NCBI RefSeq assembly: GCF_050434925.1
Contig: NZ_JBNDJK010000001.1
Span: 496,001-560,000, forward strand
Length of the DNA: 64,000 bases
Direction of reading: 5' to 3'
Source: Inquilinus ginsengisoli_B
GTDB lineage: Bacteria > Pseudomonadota > Alphaproteobacteria > DSM-16000 > Inquilinaceae
Shown here: piece by piece, positions 1 to 7,634 of the stretch
How the letters are laid out: each line of letters opens with the position of its first letter
Position numbering within the stretch: the first letter of the stretch is position 1
Notes under the pieces: generated by a model
What the model saw: only the letters and a program-made list of their open reading frames with translations
Databases searched by the model: none
Told to the model about the DNA's origin: nothing
Position numbers and translations under genes: made by a program

Positions 1-248
1 ACACCGCCATGTCGGTCAGCTACCAGGTCGCCTCGGTGGTCGGCGGGTCGGTGGCGCCGCTGATCGGCACGGCGCTGCTGGGCTGGACCGGCACGCCGCA
101 ATCGGTCGCGATCTACGCCGCACTGATGGCGGTGCCCGGCATCCTGTGCGTGCTGCTGTCGCGCGAGACCCGCGGCACCGACCTGGCGGCGGTGGAGACG
201 GCTCCGGAACAGTCGGCCGTTGCCGGCACCGTCCGGGCTCCCCGCTGA
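1..248 (+). CDS. MFS transporter, metabolite:H+ symporter (MHS) type, C-terminal fragment
   Basis: The frame is open from the window edge (first full codon at base 3), so the gene begins upstream. The visible 82 residues hold two hydrophobic helices joined by a short loop, then a polar tail. The wording of the helices (SYQVASVVGGSVAPLIGTAL, then an ALMAVPG helix followed by SRETRGTDL) is typical of the last two membrane segments of shikimate/proline-betaine type MHS permeases of the inner membrane. The substrate cannot be told from this end. It converges with the small gene that ends 12 bases downstream on the other strand. Confidence 0.75.
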   Translation, partial: TAMSVSYQVASVVGGSVAPLIGTALLGWTGTPQSVAIYAALMAVPGILCVLLSRETRGTDLAAVETAPEQSAVAGTVRAPR

Positions 249-260
249 TACGGCCGTCGC

Positions 261-657
261 CTAAGGCTCTGTCCATTCGACCTCGAGAGCGTCAGAACCC
301 TGGCACTTCACGAAGTAGGCCCGCTTGATCGCCGCACGTTCCGGGACGAGCTGCAGCCGAGTGCCGATGGCTTGCTGCAGTTCCTCCAAGCGCGCCCGAT
401 CCTGCGGCAGAGCCGGATGGCTTTGCAGCGAAGCCTTCCCGGCCTCGAACGCCAGATTCCACCGGGAAAAGATCACCATACGCTCCTGATCCAGGACCAG
501 CAGATCCGGGTCGATTTCCATCAGCCAGAACAGTCCACTCGTCCTCGGCCTCGCTGAACTGGCACTTGTAGATATGCGGCCGGCCCTGGAAGTCGGCGAT
601 GCCCTCGCGCGGGGCGTCCCAGAAATCCCAGACGCTGTGGATGCGCTCGCCCGTCAC
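261..657 (-). pseudogene. Small conserved-looking protein with a single-base frameshift
   Basis: A GTG start at 657 overlaps the stop of the acyl-CoA synthetase (GTGA), which implies translational coupling. The first part reads MTGERIHSVWDFWDAPREG and runs to a SEAEDEW segment; about 43 codons in, the frame shifts and continues as MEIDPDLLVLDQERMVIFSR to a stop at 261. Removing one T at plus-strand base 534 would join the halves through DEWLFWLMEID into one protein of 131 residues. I do not recognise the family. The break may be a real mutation or a sequencing error. The 86-residue second half alone has an ATG at 521 and could in principle be translated. Coupling to the synthetase suggests a linked role, but no function can be named. 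Confidence 0.6.
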
Positions 658-2273
658 AGCGCCCGCGCGCGGTCGCGCAGCACGAATTTCTGGATCTTGC
701 CGGTCGAGGTCTTGGGCAGGTCGCCGAACACCACCGTCTTCGGGCATTTGAAATGAGCCAAATGCCGGCGGCTGAAGGCGATGATCTCCTCCGGCGTCGC
801 CTCGGCGCCCGGCCGCAGGGTGACGAAGGCGCAGGGGGTCTCGCCCCATTTCTCGTCCGGCCGCGCCACCACCGCCGCCTCCAGCACCGCCGGGTGGCGG
901 TACAGCACGCCCTCGACCTCGATGGTCGAGATGTTCTCGCCGCCGGAGATGATGATGTCCTTCGACCGGTCCTTCAGCTCGATATAGAAGTCGGGATGCA
1001 TGACGCCGAGGTCGCCGGTGTGGAACCAGCCGCCGGCGAAGGCCTTGGCGGTGGCCGACGGGTTCTTCAGGTATCCCTTCATGGTGATGTTGCCGCGCAT
1101 GAACACCTCGCCCAGGGTCTCGCCGTCGGCCGGCACAGGAACCAGAGTGTCGGGGTCGGCCACCATCAGCCCTTCCTGCACCACATAGGGCAGGCCCTGG
1201 CGCGACTTCAGCCGCGCCTGTTCGCCCGCCGGGAGATCGTCCCATTCCGGCTTCCAGTCGCAGACCACGGCCGGGCCATAGACCTCGGTCAGGCCGTAGA
1301 CATGGGTGACCTTGATGCCGAGCCGGGCCATACCCTCCAGCACCGTCGCGGGCGGCGGCGAGGCCGCGGTCATCATCTGCACCGGCTGCGGAACGTCGCG
1401 CCGCTCCCCGGCCGGGGCGTTCAGCAGCATGCCCATGACGATCGGCGCGCCGCAGAGATGGGTGACGCCGTGGTCGGCGATCGCCGCATAGATCTCGCGC
1501 GCGGCCACCCGGCGCAGGCAGACATGGGTGCCGGCCATCGCCGTGATCGTCCAGGGGAAGCACCAGCCGTTGCAGTGGAACATCGGCAGGGTCCAGAGAT
1601 AGACCGGATGGTGCGGCAGGGCCCAGGTGACGACGTTGCCGATGGCGTTGAGATAGGCGCCGCGGTGATGCGTCACCACGCCCTTCGGGTCGCCGGTGGT
1701 GCCGGAGGTGTAGTTGAGCGCGATGGCATCCCATTCGTCGCCCGGCATCACGCCCGCCCAGGACGGGTCGCCTTCGGCCAGGAAATCCTCATAGGCCAGG
1801 CCGCCGACCGGCCCGCCCGCCACCGCCGGGTCGACGATGTCGACCACCAGCGGCGGCGCGTCGAGCTGCGCCAGCGCCGCCCGCACCACCGCGGCGTATT
1901 CGCGGTCGGCCAGCAGCACCCGGGTCTCGGAATGGCGCAGCTGGAAGGCGATCGCCGCGGCGTCGAGCCGGGTGTTGAGGGCGCACAGCACCGCGCCGGC
2001 CATCGGCACGCCGTAGGTCGCCTCGAACGCCTCCGGGATGTTCGGCGCCATCACCGCCACCGTGTCGCTCTTGCTGACGCCGCGGCGCGACAGGGCCGAC
2101 GCCAGGCGGCGGCAGCGCTCCGCGGTCTCGCGCCAGCTCCGCTTCACCTCGCCATAGACCACTGCGGTCCGATCCGGATGGGCCAAAGCGGTGCGGCCGA
2201 GGAAGGAGATCGGCGTCAGCGGCACGTGATTGGCGGCGTTGCGGTCGAGATCGGTGTCGTAGGCGTGCGGCAT
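654..2273 (-). CDS. AMP-forming acyl-CoA synthetase
   Basis: This 539-residue protein belongs to the ANL superfamily and would activate a carboxylic acid to its acyl-CoA through an acyl-adenylate in the cytoplasm. Visible motifs are the P-loop-like NYTSGTTGDPKGV segment, the LPMFHCNGWCFPWT segment typical of the short/medium-chain or methylmercaptopropionate-CoA ligase (DmdB/AAE-like) group, the GWFHTGDLG motif, and the C-terminal LPKTSTGKIQK with the catalytic lysine. Start: ATG at 2273 has a GGGAGA ribosome site; a longer reading to 2417 is open but lacks support. It is divergent from prpE across a 161-base gap, so the two CoA ligases probably serve short-chain acid use. The exact substrate is not readable. 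Confidence 0.9.
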   Translation of the reverse strand: MPHAYDTDLDRNAANHVPLTPISFLGRTALAHPDRTAVVYGEVKRSWRETAERCRRLASALSRRGVSKSDTVAVMAPNIPEAFEATYGVPMAGAVLCALNTRLDAAAIAFQLRHSETRVLLADREYAAVVRAALAQLDAPPLVVDIVDPAVAGGPVGGLAYEDFLAEGDPSWAGVMPGDEWDAIALNYTSGTTGDPKGVVTHHRGAYLNAIGNVVTWALPHHPVYLWTLPMFHCNGWCFPWTITAMAGTHVCLRRVAAREIYAAIADHGVTHLCGAPIVMGMLLNAPAGERRDVPQPVQMMTAASPPPATVLEGMARLGIKVTHVYGLTEVYGPAVVCDWKPEWDDLPAGEQARLKSRQGLPYVVQEGLMVADPDTLVPVPADGETLGEVFMRGNITMKGYLKNPSATAKAFAGGWFHTGDLGVMHPDFYIELKDRSKDIIISGGENISTIEVEGVLYRHPAVLEAAVVARPDEKWGETPCAFVTLRPGAEATPEEIIAFSRRHLAHFKCPKTVVFGDLPKTSTGKIQKFVLRDRARAL

Positions 2274-2434
2274 TGCTCGGGTCTCCCTGTGCGGAGGCAT
2301 TCTGGCATCTCCCGGTCTCTGGCGGAACGCGGGCGCGTCCGGCCATGGCCGGATCGCGACACCGGGGGCGGCGCCCCCTCGCCGCGACGGCTGCACGGCG
2401 CTAGGCTCAGGAAACAAAAGTCCGGGAGGACGCC

Positions 2435-4330
2435 ATGGGAGCCTATGAAGAGGCCTATCGCCGCGCGCTGGAAGACCCGGACAGGTTCTGGGGCGAGGCC
2501 GCCGCCGCGATCGACTGGGACCGGCGCTGGGACCGGGTGCTGGACGACGGCAACGCCCCCTTCTTCCGCTGGTTCGCCGGCGGCCGGCTCAACACCTGTT
2601 TCAACGCGCTTGACCGCCACGTCGCCGCCGGCCATGGCGACCGGCTGGCGCTGATCCATGACAGCCCGGTCACCGGCACGGTGCGGCGCTTCACCTATGC
2701 CGAGCTGACCGACCGGGTCGCCCGCTTCGCCGGCGTCATGCGCAGCCTCGGCGTCGGTCCGGGCGACCGGGTGGTGATCTACATGCCGATGGTGCCGGAG
2801 GCGGCGATCGCCATGCTGGCCTGCGCCCGGCTGGGCGCGGTGCATTCCGTGGTGTTCGGCGGCTTCGCGGCGCCCGAGCTGGCGGCGCGGATCGACGATT
2901 GCGAGCCGAAGCTGGTCGTGTCCGCCTCCTGCGGCATCGAGGTGTCGCGGGTCCTCGCCTACAAGCCGCTGCTCGACGCTGCGCTCGGCCTGGCGAAGCA
3001 CAGGGTGCCGGCGACCGTGGTGCTGCAGCGGCCGCAATGCGCGGCGGCGATGACCGTTGGCCGCGACCACGACTGGGCCGAGCTGGAGAGCGCGGCCGAG
3101 CCGGCGGCCTGCGTGCCGGTGGCGGCGACCGATCCGCTCTACATCCTCTACACCTCCGGCACCACCGGGCAGCCCAAGGGCATCGTCCGCGACAATGGCG
3201 GCCATGCCGTGGCCCTGGCCTGGAGCATGTCCGCAATCTATGGCTTGGCGCCCGGCGAGGTGATGTGGACCGCTTCCGACGTCGGCTGGGTGGTCGGCCA
3301 TTCCTACATCGTCTACGGGCCGCTGCTGGCCGGCTGCACCAGCGTGATGTACGAGGGCAAGCCGGTCGGCACGCCCGATGCCGGCGCCTATTGGCGGGTG
3401 GTCGAGCAGCATGGCGTCTCGGTGCTGTTCACCGCGCCGACCGCCTTCCGCGCCATCAAGCGCGAGGATCCGGAGGGCCGCCTGCTGGCCGGGCGCGACC
3501 TGTCGAGCTTCCGCGCCCTGTTCCTGGCCGGGGAACGCTGCGACCCCGCCACGCTGGGCTGGGCCGAGCGGCTGCTGCGGGTGCCGGTGATCGACCATTG
3601 GTGGCAGACCGAGACCGGCTGGCCGATCTGCGCCAATCCGCTGGGGCTGGAGCCGATGCCGGTCAAGCCGGGGTCGCCGACCCGGCCGATGCCGGGCTGG
3701 GACGTGCGCGCGCTGGGGCCGGACGGGCGCGAGATGCCGCCCGGCGAGATCGGCGCGCTGGCCTGCCGGCTGCCGATGCCGCCCGGCGCCGCGCCGACGC
3801 TGTGGCGGGCCGATGACCGCTTCCGCAGCGCCTATCTCGAGGACTATCCCGGCTATTACAAGACCGGCGATGCCGGGCTGGTCGACGAAGACGGCTATGT
3901 CTTCGTCATGAGCCGGGTGGACGACGTCATCAACGTCGCCGGCCACCGCCTGTCGACCGGGCAGATCGAGGAGGTGCTGGCCGGCCATCCCGACGTCGCC
4001 GAATGCGCGGTGATCGGGGTGGCGGACGACCTGAAGGGACAGGTGCCGCTGGGCTTTCTGGTGCTGAAGGCGGGGGTGGCGCGGCCGCACGAGGCCATCG
4101 CGGCCGAGGCGGTGCAGCGGGTGCGCGACGGCATCGGCCCGGTCGCGGCGTTCAAGACGGCGATGATCGTCGATCGCCTGCCGAAGACCCGGTCGGGCAA
4201 GATCCTGCGTGGGACGATGGTGCGAATCGCCGATTCGCTCCCCTTCGCCGTGCCGGCGACGATCGACGACCCGGCGATTCTCGATGAAATTCGTGCGACG
4301 CTTCTGCGATCGGGTTACGGAGGCGGGTAA
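2435..4330 (+). CDS. prpE: Propionate--CoA ligase (PrpE type)
   Basis: The 631-residue product matches the acetyl/propionyl-CoA synthetase family in length and layout. It has an N-terminal ACS domain (YEEAYRRALEDPDRFWGEAA), the ATP-binding YILYTSGTTGQPKGI motif, the DVGWVVGHSYIVYGPL segment and WWQTETGWPI motif of PrpE/ACSS3-type enzymes, YYKTGDAG, and the C-terminal PKTRSGKILRG with the lysine normally regulated by acylation. It would convert propionate (possibly acetate), ATP and CoA to propionyl-CoA. GGGAGGA precedes the ATG at 2435. An intrinsic terminator follows about 120 bases after the stop. No prpBCD genes are nearby, so propionyl-CoA disposal must be encoded elsewhere. Confidence 0.92.
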   Translation: MGAYEEAYRRALEDPDRFWGEAAAAIDWDRRWDRVLDDGNAPFFRWFAGGRLNTCFNALDRHVAAGHGDRLALIHDSPVTGTVRRFTYAELTDRVARFAGVMRSLGVGPGDRVVIYMPMVPEAAIAMLACARLGAVHSVVFGGFAAPELAARIDDCEPKLVVSASCGIEVSRVLAYKPLLDAALGLAKHRVPATVVLQRPQCAAAMTVGRDHDWAELESAAEPAACVPVAATDPLYILYTSGTTGQPKGIVRDNGGHAVALAWSMSAIYGLAPGEVMWTASDVGWVVGHSYIVYGPLLAGCTSVMYEGKPVGTPDAGAYWRVVEQHGVSVLFTAPTAFRAIKREDPEGRLLAGRDLSSFRALFLAGERCDPATLGWAERLLRVPVIDHWWQTETGWPICANPLGLEPMPVKPGSPTRPMPGWDVRALGPDGREMPPGEIGALACRLPMPPGAAPTLWRADDRFRSAYLEDYPGYYKTGDAGLVDEDGYVFVMSRVDDVINVAGHRLSTGQIEEVLAGHPDVAECAVIGVADDLKGQVPLGFLVLKAGVARPHEAIAAEAVQRVRDGIGPVAAFKTAMIVDRLPKTRSGKILRGTMVRIADSLPFAVPATIDDPAILDEIRATLLRSGYGGG

Positions 4331-4449
4331 CGTTCCCGTTTCCATCCGGTCTAAGCCGCAGAGGACAACCCCTCATAAATATTGCATTTTTAAGATCATT
4401 TAGCGCTCTTGCGCCCGAGCAAATGCCGCCACGCGCCGGCCAACAGCTG

Positions 4450-4476
4450 AAAACCCTTCAAAACAAAGGGTTTTTC
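4450..4476 (+). terminator. Intrinsic terminator of prpE
   Basis: A 9-bp stem (AAAACCCTT with AAGGGTTTT) closes a 7-base CAAAACA loop and ends in a run of five T. It lies about 120 bases after the prpE stop and directly before the next promoter-like sequence, so it probably isolates prpE from the unit downstream. Confidence 0.7.
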
Positions 4477-4492
4477 TGACCCAAACGAGTTC

Positions 4493-4520
4493 TTGACGCC
4501 GCGGCAAAAGCGCTCTTATC
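4493..4520 (+). promoter_or_regulatory. Predicted sigma-70 promoter with no downstream gene on this strand
   Basis: TTGACG at 4493-4498 is followed after 16-17 bases by CTTATC/TTATCG around 4515-4521. It sits between the prpE terminator and a second terminator, and the next plus-strand gene is almost 2 kb away. This spacing fits an independent short transcript. Confidence 0.5.
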
Positions 4521-4523
4521 GTC

Positions 4524-4590
4524 GCTCAATGCTCGAGTTGAGCAGGCGAGGCTTCAAAAAACGAGGGCCGCGGAAAGCGGCCCTCTTTTT
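4524..4590 (+). ncRNA. Candidate small RNA, about 60-65 nt
   Basis: After the predicted promoter the sequence forms a first hairpin (GCTCAA at 4524-4529 with TTGAGC at 4538-4543), then a purine-rich single-stranded stretch with six A, then a strong 9-bp GC stem ending in T5. There is no convincing ribosome site or reading frame of its own. The layout of promoter, hairpin, open linker and intrinsic terminator is that of a trans-acting small RNA. I do not recognise an Rfam family. An alternative is that only the final hairpin is functional, as the hsp20 terminator. Confidence 0.45.
4563..4590. terminator. Bidirectional intrinsic terminator
   Basis: The stem GAGGGCCGC / GCGGCCCTC (9 bp, loop GGAAA) is followed by TTTTT on the plus strand and, read the other way, by six T from the AAAAAA at 4556-4561. 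It can end the small-RNA candidate on the plus strand and hsp20 on the minus strand. Confidence 0.75.
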
Positions 4591-4648
4591 ATCTGTGCGG
4601 CTCGGAACAAGGGGCGCGGCCGCTGTTGGCGGCGCCCCTCGTCGAACG

Positions 4649-5110
4649 TCAGGCGGCGAGCTGCTTCGGGGCCTCGGCCTGGCCGACCGCGATCTTCACG
4701 GTGCGGGGCTTCTGTGCCTCCGGCACCTCGCGGACCAGGTCGATGTTGAGCAGGCCGTTCACCAGCGTCGCGCCGCCGACCTTGATGTAGTCGGCGAGCT
4801 GGAAGCGCCGCTCGAAGGCCCGGCCAGCAATGCCGCGATGCAGGAAGACCCGGCTCTTCTCCTCCTCGTCGGAGGTCGCCTTGGCGCGGATGGTCAGGGT
4901 GTTCTCGGAGGTCACGACCTCAAGGTCGTCCTCGCCGAAGCCCGCCACCGCCATGGTGATGCGGTAGGCATCCTCGCCGGTCTTCTCGATGTTGTAGGGC
5001 GGGTAGGACGGCGCCGCGGCGTCGAACTGCGGCGCGGAGTCGAGCAGCCGCGACAGGCGGTCGATGCCGATGGTCGAGCGGAACAGCGGGGAAAGGTCAA
5101 GAGTACGCAT
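4649..5110 (-). CDS. Small heat-shock protein, Hsp20/IbpA family
   Basis: The 153-residue product has the usual layout: an N-terminal arm (MRTLDLSPLFRSTIGIDRLS), a YPPYNIEKTGEDAYRITMAV entry into the alpha-crystallin domain, and a RGIAGRAFERRFQLADYIKV core as in bacterial IbpA. The C-terminal tail is PRTVKIAVG. It would bind unfolding proteins as an ATP-independent cytoplasmic holdase. The start at 5110 is chosen because GGAGG lies 7-8 bases upstream and because the leader shows heat-control elements (a ROSE-like hairpin over this same ribosome site and a sigma-32-like promoter). Longer open frames upstream run across the bdhA region and are not supported. Confidence 0.93.
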   Translation of the reverse strand: MRTLDLSPLFRSTIGIDRLSRLLDSAPQFDAAAPSYPPYNIEKTGEDAYRITMAVAGFGEDDLEVVTSENTLTIRAKATSDEEEKSRVFLHRGIAGRAFERRFQLADYIKVGGATLVNGLLNIDLVREVPEAQKPRTVKIAVGQAEAPKQLAA

Positions 5111-5205
5111 GGATATCCTCCAGTGAGCGATACCTGTGCGGCGCACCGTCATGGTCGCGCCGCGGGGTTTGCGACGTGGCGGCCCCGGCTGGGCGCCGCC
5201 ACGAC
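5111..5205 (-). promoter_or_regulatory. ROSE-like RNA thermosensor in the hsp20 leader
   Basis: Read on the minus strand, the leader of about 95 bases has three hairpins. The first pairs GTGGCGGC with GCCGCCAC, the second pairs GCGC-ACC with GGTGCGC, and the last pairs TATCGCT with AGGATA around a short CACTGG loop, leaving one G unpaired. That last hairpin buries the AGGA of the ribosome site. A conserved U(U/C)GCU facing AGGA with a bulged G is the hallmark of ROSE elements of alphaproteobacterial small heat-shock genes. Melting at high temperature would open translation. Folding was done by eye only. Confidence 0.65.
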
Positions 5206-5210
5206 CATCG

Positions 5211-5241
5211 ATCTGGGGAGGGTGAATTCCGGGTTCAAGGG
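5211..5241 (-). promoter_or_regulatory. Sigma-32 (RpoH)-type heat-shock promoter of hsp20
   Basis: Minus strand: CCCTTGAA (the CTTGAA core is 5239-5234) and CCCCAGAT (5218-5211) are separated by 15 bases after CTTGAA. This agrees with the RpoH pattern CTTGAA, 13-16 bases, CCCCAT. Predicted start of transcription near 5205 gives a leader of about 95 bases, which is the size expected for the thermosensor. Confidence 0.6.
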
Positions 5242-5277
5242 GTGGCGATGATCGCGCCCATCCCGGGAGACGACCGG

Positions 5278-6060
5278 CTACTGCGCGGTCCAGCCGCCAT
5301 CGACCGACACGCTGGTGCCGGTGATCTGCTCGGCCGCGGCCGAGCACAGGAAGGCGACGGTGCCGCCCAGCTGCTCCGGCGTCACGAAGGTCATCGAGGG
5401 CTGCTTCTCGCCCAGCAGCTGCCGCGCCGCGTCCTCCTGGCTGATGCCCTTCTCGGCTGCGATCGCGCTGATCTGCTTCTCGACCAGCGGCGTGCGCACC
5501 CAGCCCGGGCAGACCGCGTTGCAGGTGACGCCGGTGCCCGCCGTCTCCAGCCCCACCACCTTGGTCAGCCCGATCAGCCCGTGCTTGGCCGCGACATAGG
5601 CCGCCTTGTGCGCCGAGGCGACCAGGCCATGGGCGGAGGCGATGTTGACGATCCGGCCCCAGCCCTGGCTCTTCATGACCGGCACCGCGGCGGCGATGCC
5701 GTGGAAGGCCGCCGACAGGTTGATCGCCAGGATCGCGTCCCACTTCTCGGCCGGGAACGTCTCGACCGGAGCGGTGAACTGGATGCCGGCATTGTTCACC
5801 AGGATGTCGACCCGGCCGAGCTTCTCGACCGTGGCGGCGACCAGGCCGCGCACCGCGTCGCCCTTCGACATGTCGGCGCCGTCATAGACCGCGCGCACGC
5901 CGTGCTCGCGCTCGATGCCGCTGCGGATCGCCTCGATCTCGCCGGCGTCGCCGAAGCCGTTCAGCACGATGTCCGCGCCTTGCCCGGTCAGCACCCGGGC
6001 GATGCCCAGCCCGATGCCGCTGGTCGATCCGGTGACGATCGCTACCTTGCCCTTCAACAT
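5278..6060 (-). CDS. bdhA: 3-hydroxybutyrate dehydrogenase
   Basis: A 260-residue classical short-chain dehydrogenase, the normal length for D-3-hydroxybutyrate dehydrogenase. Visible are the nucleotide-binding TGSTSGIGLGIA, NNAGIQF, the catalytic SAHGLV...YVAAK (Ser, Tyr, Lys) and the family-typical KHGLIGLTKVVGLE, CPGWVRTPLVEKQI and FLCSAAAEQITGTSVSVDGGW segments. It interconverts 3-hydroxybutyrate and acetoacetate with NAD in the cytoplasm, in polyhydroxybutyrate and ketone-body turnover. Start at ATG 6060, preceded by AAGGAACGG. The predicted product acetoacetate is the substrate of the decarboxylase encoded at 8.7 kb, a likely functional partner. Confidence 0.93.
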   Translation of the reverse strand: MLKGKVAIVTGSTSGIGLGIARVLTGQGADIVLNGFGDAGEIEAIRSGIEREHGVRAVYDGADMSKGDAVRGLVAATVEKLGRVDILVNNAGIQFTAPVETFPAEKWDAILAINLSAAFHGIAAAVPVMKSQGWGRIVNIASAHGLVASAHKAAYVAAKHGLIGLTKVVGLETAGTGVTCNAVCPGWVRTPLVEKQISAIAAEKGISQEDAARQLLGEKQPSMTFVTPEQLGGTVAFLCSAAAEQITGTSVSVDGGWTAQ

Positions 6061-6112
6061 GGGTCCGTTCCTTAGATGACGGGGAGAGAAAAGTGTTCGA
6101 GGGCGTTCCGTC

Positions 6113-6295
6113 TCAGCGCTTGAACAGCGCATCCGCGACCGATTTATGGCTCTGCTTGCCGGCGATCACGCCGCGGGCGCGGGCGATCTCGGCCTCCAGC
6201 TCGGCGACATACGCCTCGAGCTCGGCGACCGAAAGCCCGTCCAACGGCTTCGGGGGCGCCTTGCGCTGGCGCGGTTCGAGATCTTCGGGGTCCAT
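6113..6295 (-). CDS. DUF1192 family small protein
   Basis: A 60-residue acidic, helix-rich protein starting MDPEDLEPRQRKAPPKPLDG and continuing with LSVAELEAYVAELEAEIARA, a short coiled-coil. This matches the alphaproteobacterial DUF1192 family, whose function is unknown. The ATG at 6295 has a strong AAGGAGATGG ribosome site. It lies 52 bases upstream of bdhA in the same orientation and may share its transcript. It is divergent from the quinone oxidoreductase across 194 bases in which I see no clear regulatory element. Confidence 0.85.
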   Translation of the reverse strand: MDPEDLEPRQRKAPPKPLDGLSVAELEAYVAELEAEIARARGVIAGKQSHKSVADALFKR

Positions 6296-6489
6296 CGGCC
6301 ATCTCCTTCGGCAGCGGATGGACAATCCTCGCGGGCGGCGCGAGGATCGGCAAGCCCGGAGCGCAAGCGTGCCGGAGCGCCTGCACTGTCGACGGGCGAC
6401 CTTAGGCCGCCCCATCCGACGCCCGGATGACGGCCGCATGACATTTCGGCCATGATCCGGCCCCTTTCCGAAAGACAGGGCGAGAGCTG

Positions 6490-7488
6490 ATGACAAGCCT
6501 TCCCGAGACCATGACCGCGATCGTGATCGAGGCCCCCGGCGGGCCCGAGGTGCTGAAGCCGGCGACCCTGCCGGTGCCGTCCCCCGGGACCGGCGAGATC
6601 CTGATCAGGGTCGAGGCCGCGGGGGTGAACCGGCCCGACGTGCTGCAGCGCAAGGGGATGTACAACCCGCCGCCGGGCGCCAGCCCGCTGCCGGGGCTGG
6701 AGGTCGCAGGCCACGTCGCCGGCATCGGCCCGCAGGTGACGGGCTGGTCGGTCGGCGACCCGGTCTGCGCCCTGGTCTCCGGCGGCGGCTATGCCGAATT
6801 CTGCATCGCCCCGGCGCCGCAATGCCTGCCGATCCCGCAGGGCCTGTCCGCGACCGAGGCGGCCGGCCTGCCCGAGACCCTGTTCACCGTCTGGACCAAT
6901 GTGTTCGAGCGCGGCCGGCTGCAGACCGGCGAGCGCTTCCTGGTGCATGGCGGTTCGAGCGGCATCGGCACCACCGCGATCCAATTGGCCAAGGCCTGGG
7001 GCGCCATCGTCTTCGCCACCGCCGGCAGCGCCGAGAAGGCCCAAGCCTGCCGCGACCTGGGCGCCGATGTCGCGATCGACTACCGCGAGCAGGACTTCCT
7101 GGCCGTGGTCAAGGAGAAGACCGGCGGCCGCGGCGTCGACCTGATCCTCGACATGGTCGGCGGCGACTATGTCGCCCGCAACATCGATGCGCTGGCGGTG
7201 GACGGCCGGCACGTCAGCATCGCCTTCCTCAAGGGCTCGAAAGTCGAGATCGACCTGCAGAAGGTGATGGCCAAGCGGCTGACCCTGACCGGGTCGACCC
7301 TGCGGCCGCGCAGCGTCGCCGAGAAGGGCGCCATCGCCGCGGCGCTGCAGGCCGAGGTCTGGCCGCTGATCGAGGCCGGGCGGGTCAGGCCGGTGATCCA
7401 CGCCACCTTCCCGCTGGCGCAGGCGGCGGAGGCGCATGCGCTGATGGAATCGAGCGCGCATGTCGGGAAAATCATACTCCTCGCTTGA
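6490..7488 (+). CDS. NAD(P)H:quinone oxidoreductase, PIG3/zeta-crystallin family
   Basis: A 332-residue MDR-superfamily protein. It lacks the zinc-binding residues of alcohol dehydrogenases and has the GLEVAGHVAGIG segment, an LFTVWTNVFERGRL segment typical of the TP53I3/PIG3 group, and a VHGGSSGIGTTAIQLAKAWG nucleotide-binding loop favouring NADPH. The C-terminus SSAHVGKIILLA is also family-typical. It would reduce quinones or reactive enones in the cytoplasm. The start at 6490 follows GGGCGAGAGCTG. It stands alone, upstream of trcR by 146 bases. Confidence 0.9.
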   Translation: MTSLPETMTAIVIEAPGGPEVLKPATLPVPSPGTGEILIRVEAAGVNRPDVLQRKGMYNPPPGASPLPGLEVAGHVAGIGPQVTGWSVGDPVCALVSGGGYAEFCIAPAPQCLPIPQGLSATEAAGLPETLFTVWTNVFERGRLQTGERFLVHGGSSGIGTTAIQLAKAWGAIVFATAGSAEKAQACRDLGADVAIDYREQDFLAVVKEKTGGRGVDLILDMVGGDYVARNIDALAVDGRHVSIAFLKGSKVEIDLQKVMAKRLTLTGSTLRPRSVAEKGAIAAALQAEVWPLIEAGRVRPVIHATFPLAQAAEAHALMESSAHVGKIILLA

Positions 7489-7634
7489 CTCGGACGTGGG
7501 ACATCCCTAGGTCGAGCACAGTGGGCGGCGCCGCGCCGACCCCGCTCCCCTCCCTTAAATACGAGTGCGAGAGGACAGGTCGGCCGCCCGGCCGGTCGCG
7601 GCGGGATCGCTTTGCGCAGAGGAGTATCCGAAGA

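Noticed and set aside
753..2654. A long open frame of more than 600 codons opposite the acyl-CoA synthetase
   Set aside because: It has the arginine/histidine/glutamine-rich make-up of an antisense shadow in GC-rich DNA and runs across the divergent promoter region into prpE.
4493..5251. A plus-strand protein gene through the small-RNA candidate and hsp20
   Set aside because: The frame crosses a strong terminator and the antisense of hsp20, has no ribosome site and has no recognisable protein features.
4649..5743. A longer reading of hsp20 reaching into the bdhA region
   Set aside because: Upstream of the ATG at 5110 the frame reads through the leader and the antisense of bdhA; the ribosome site, ROSE-like hairpin and promoter all support 5110.
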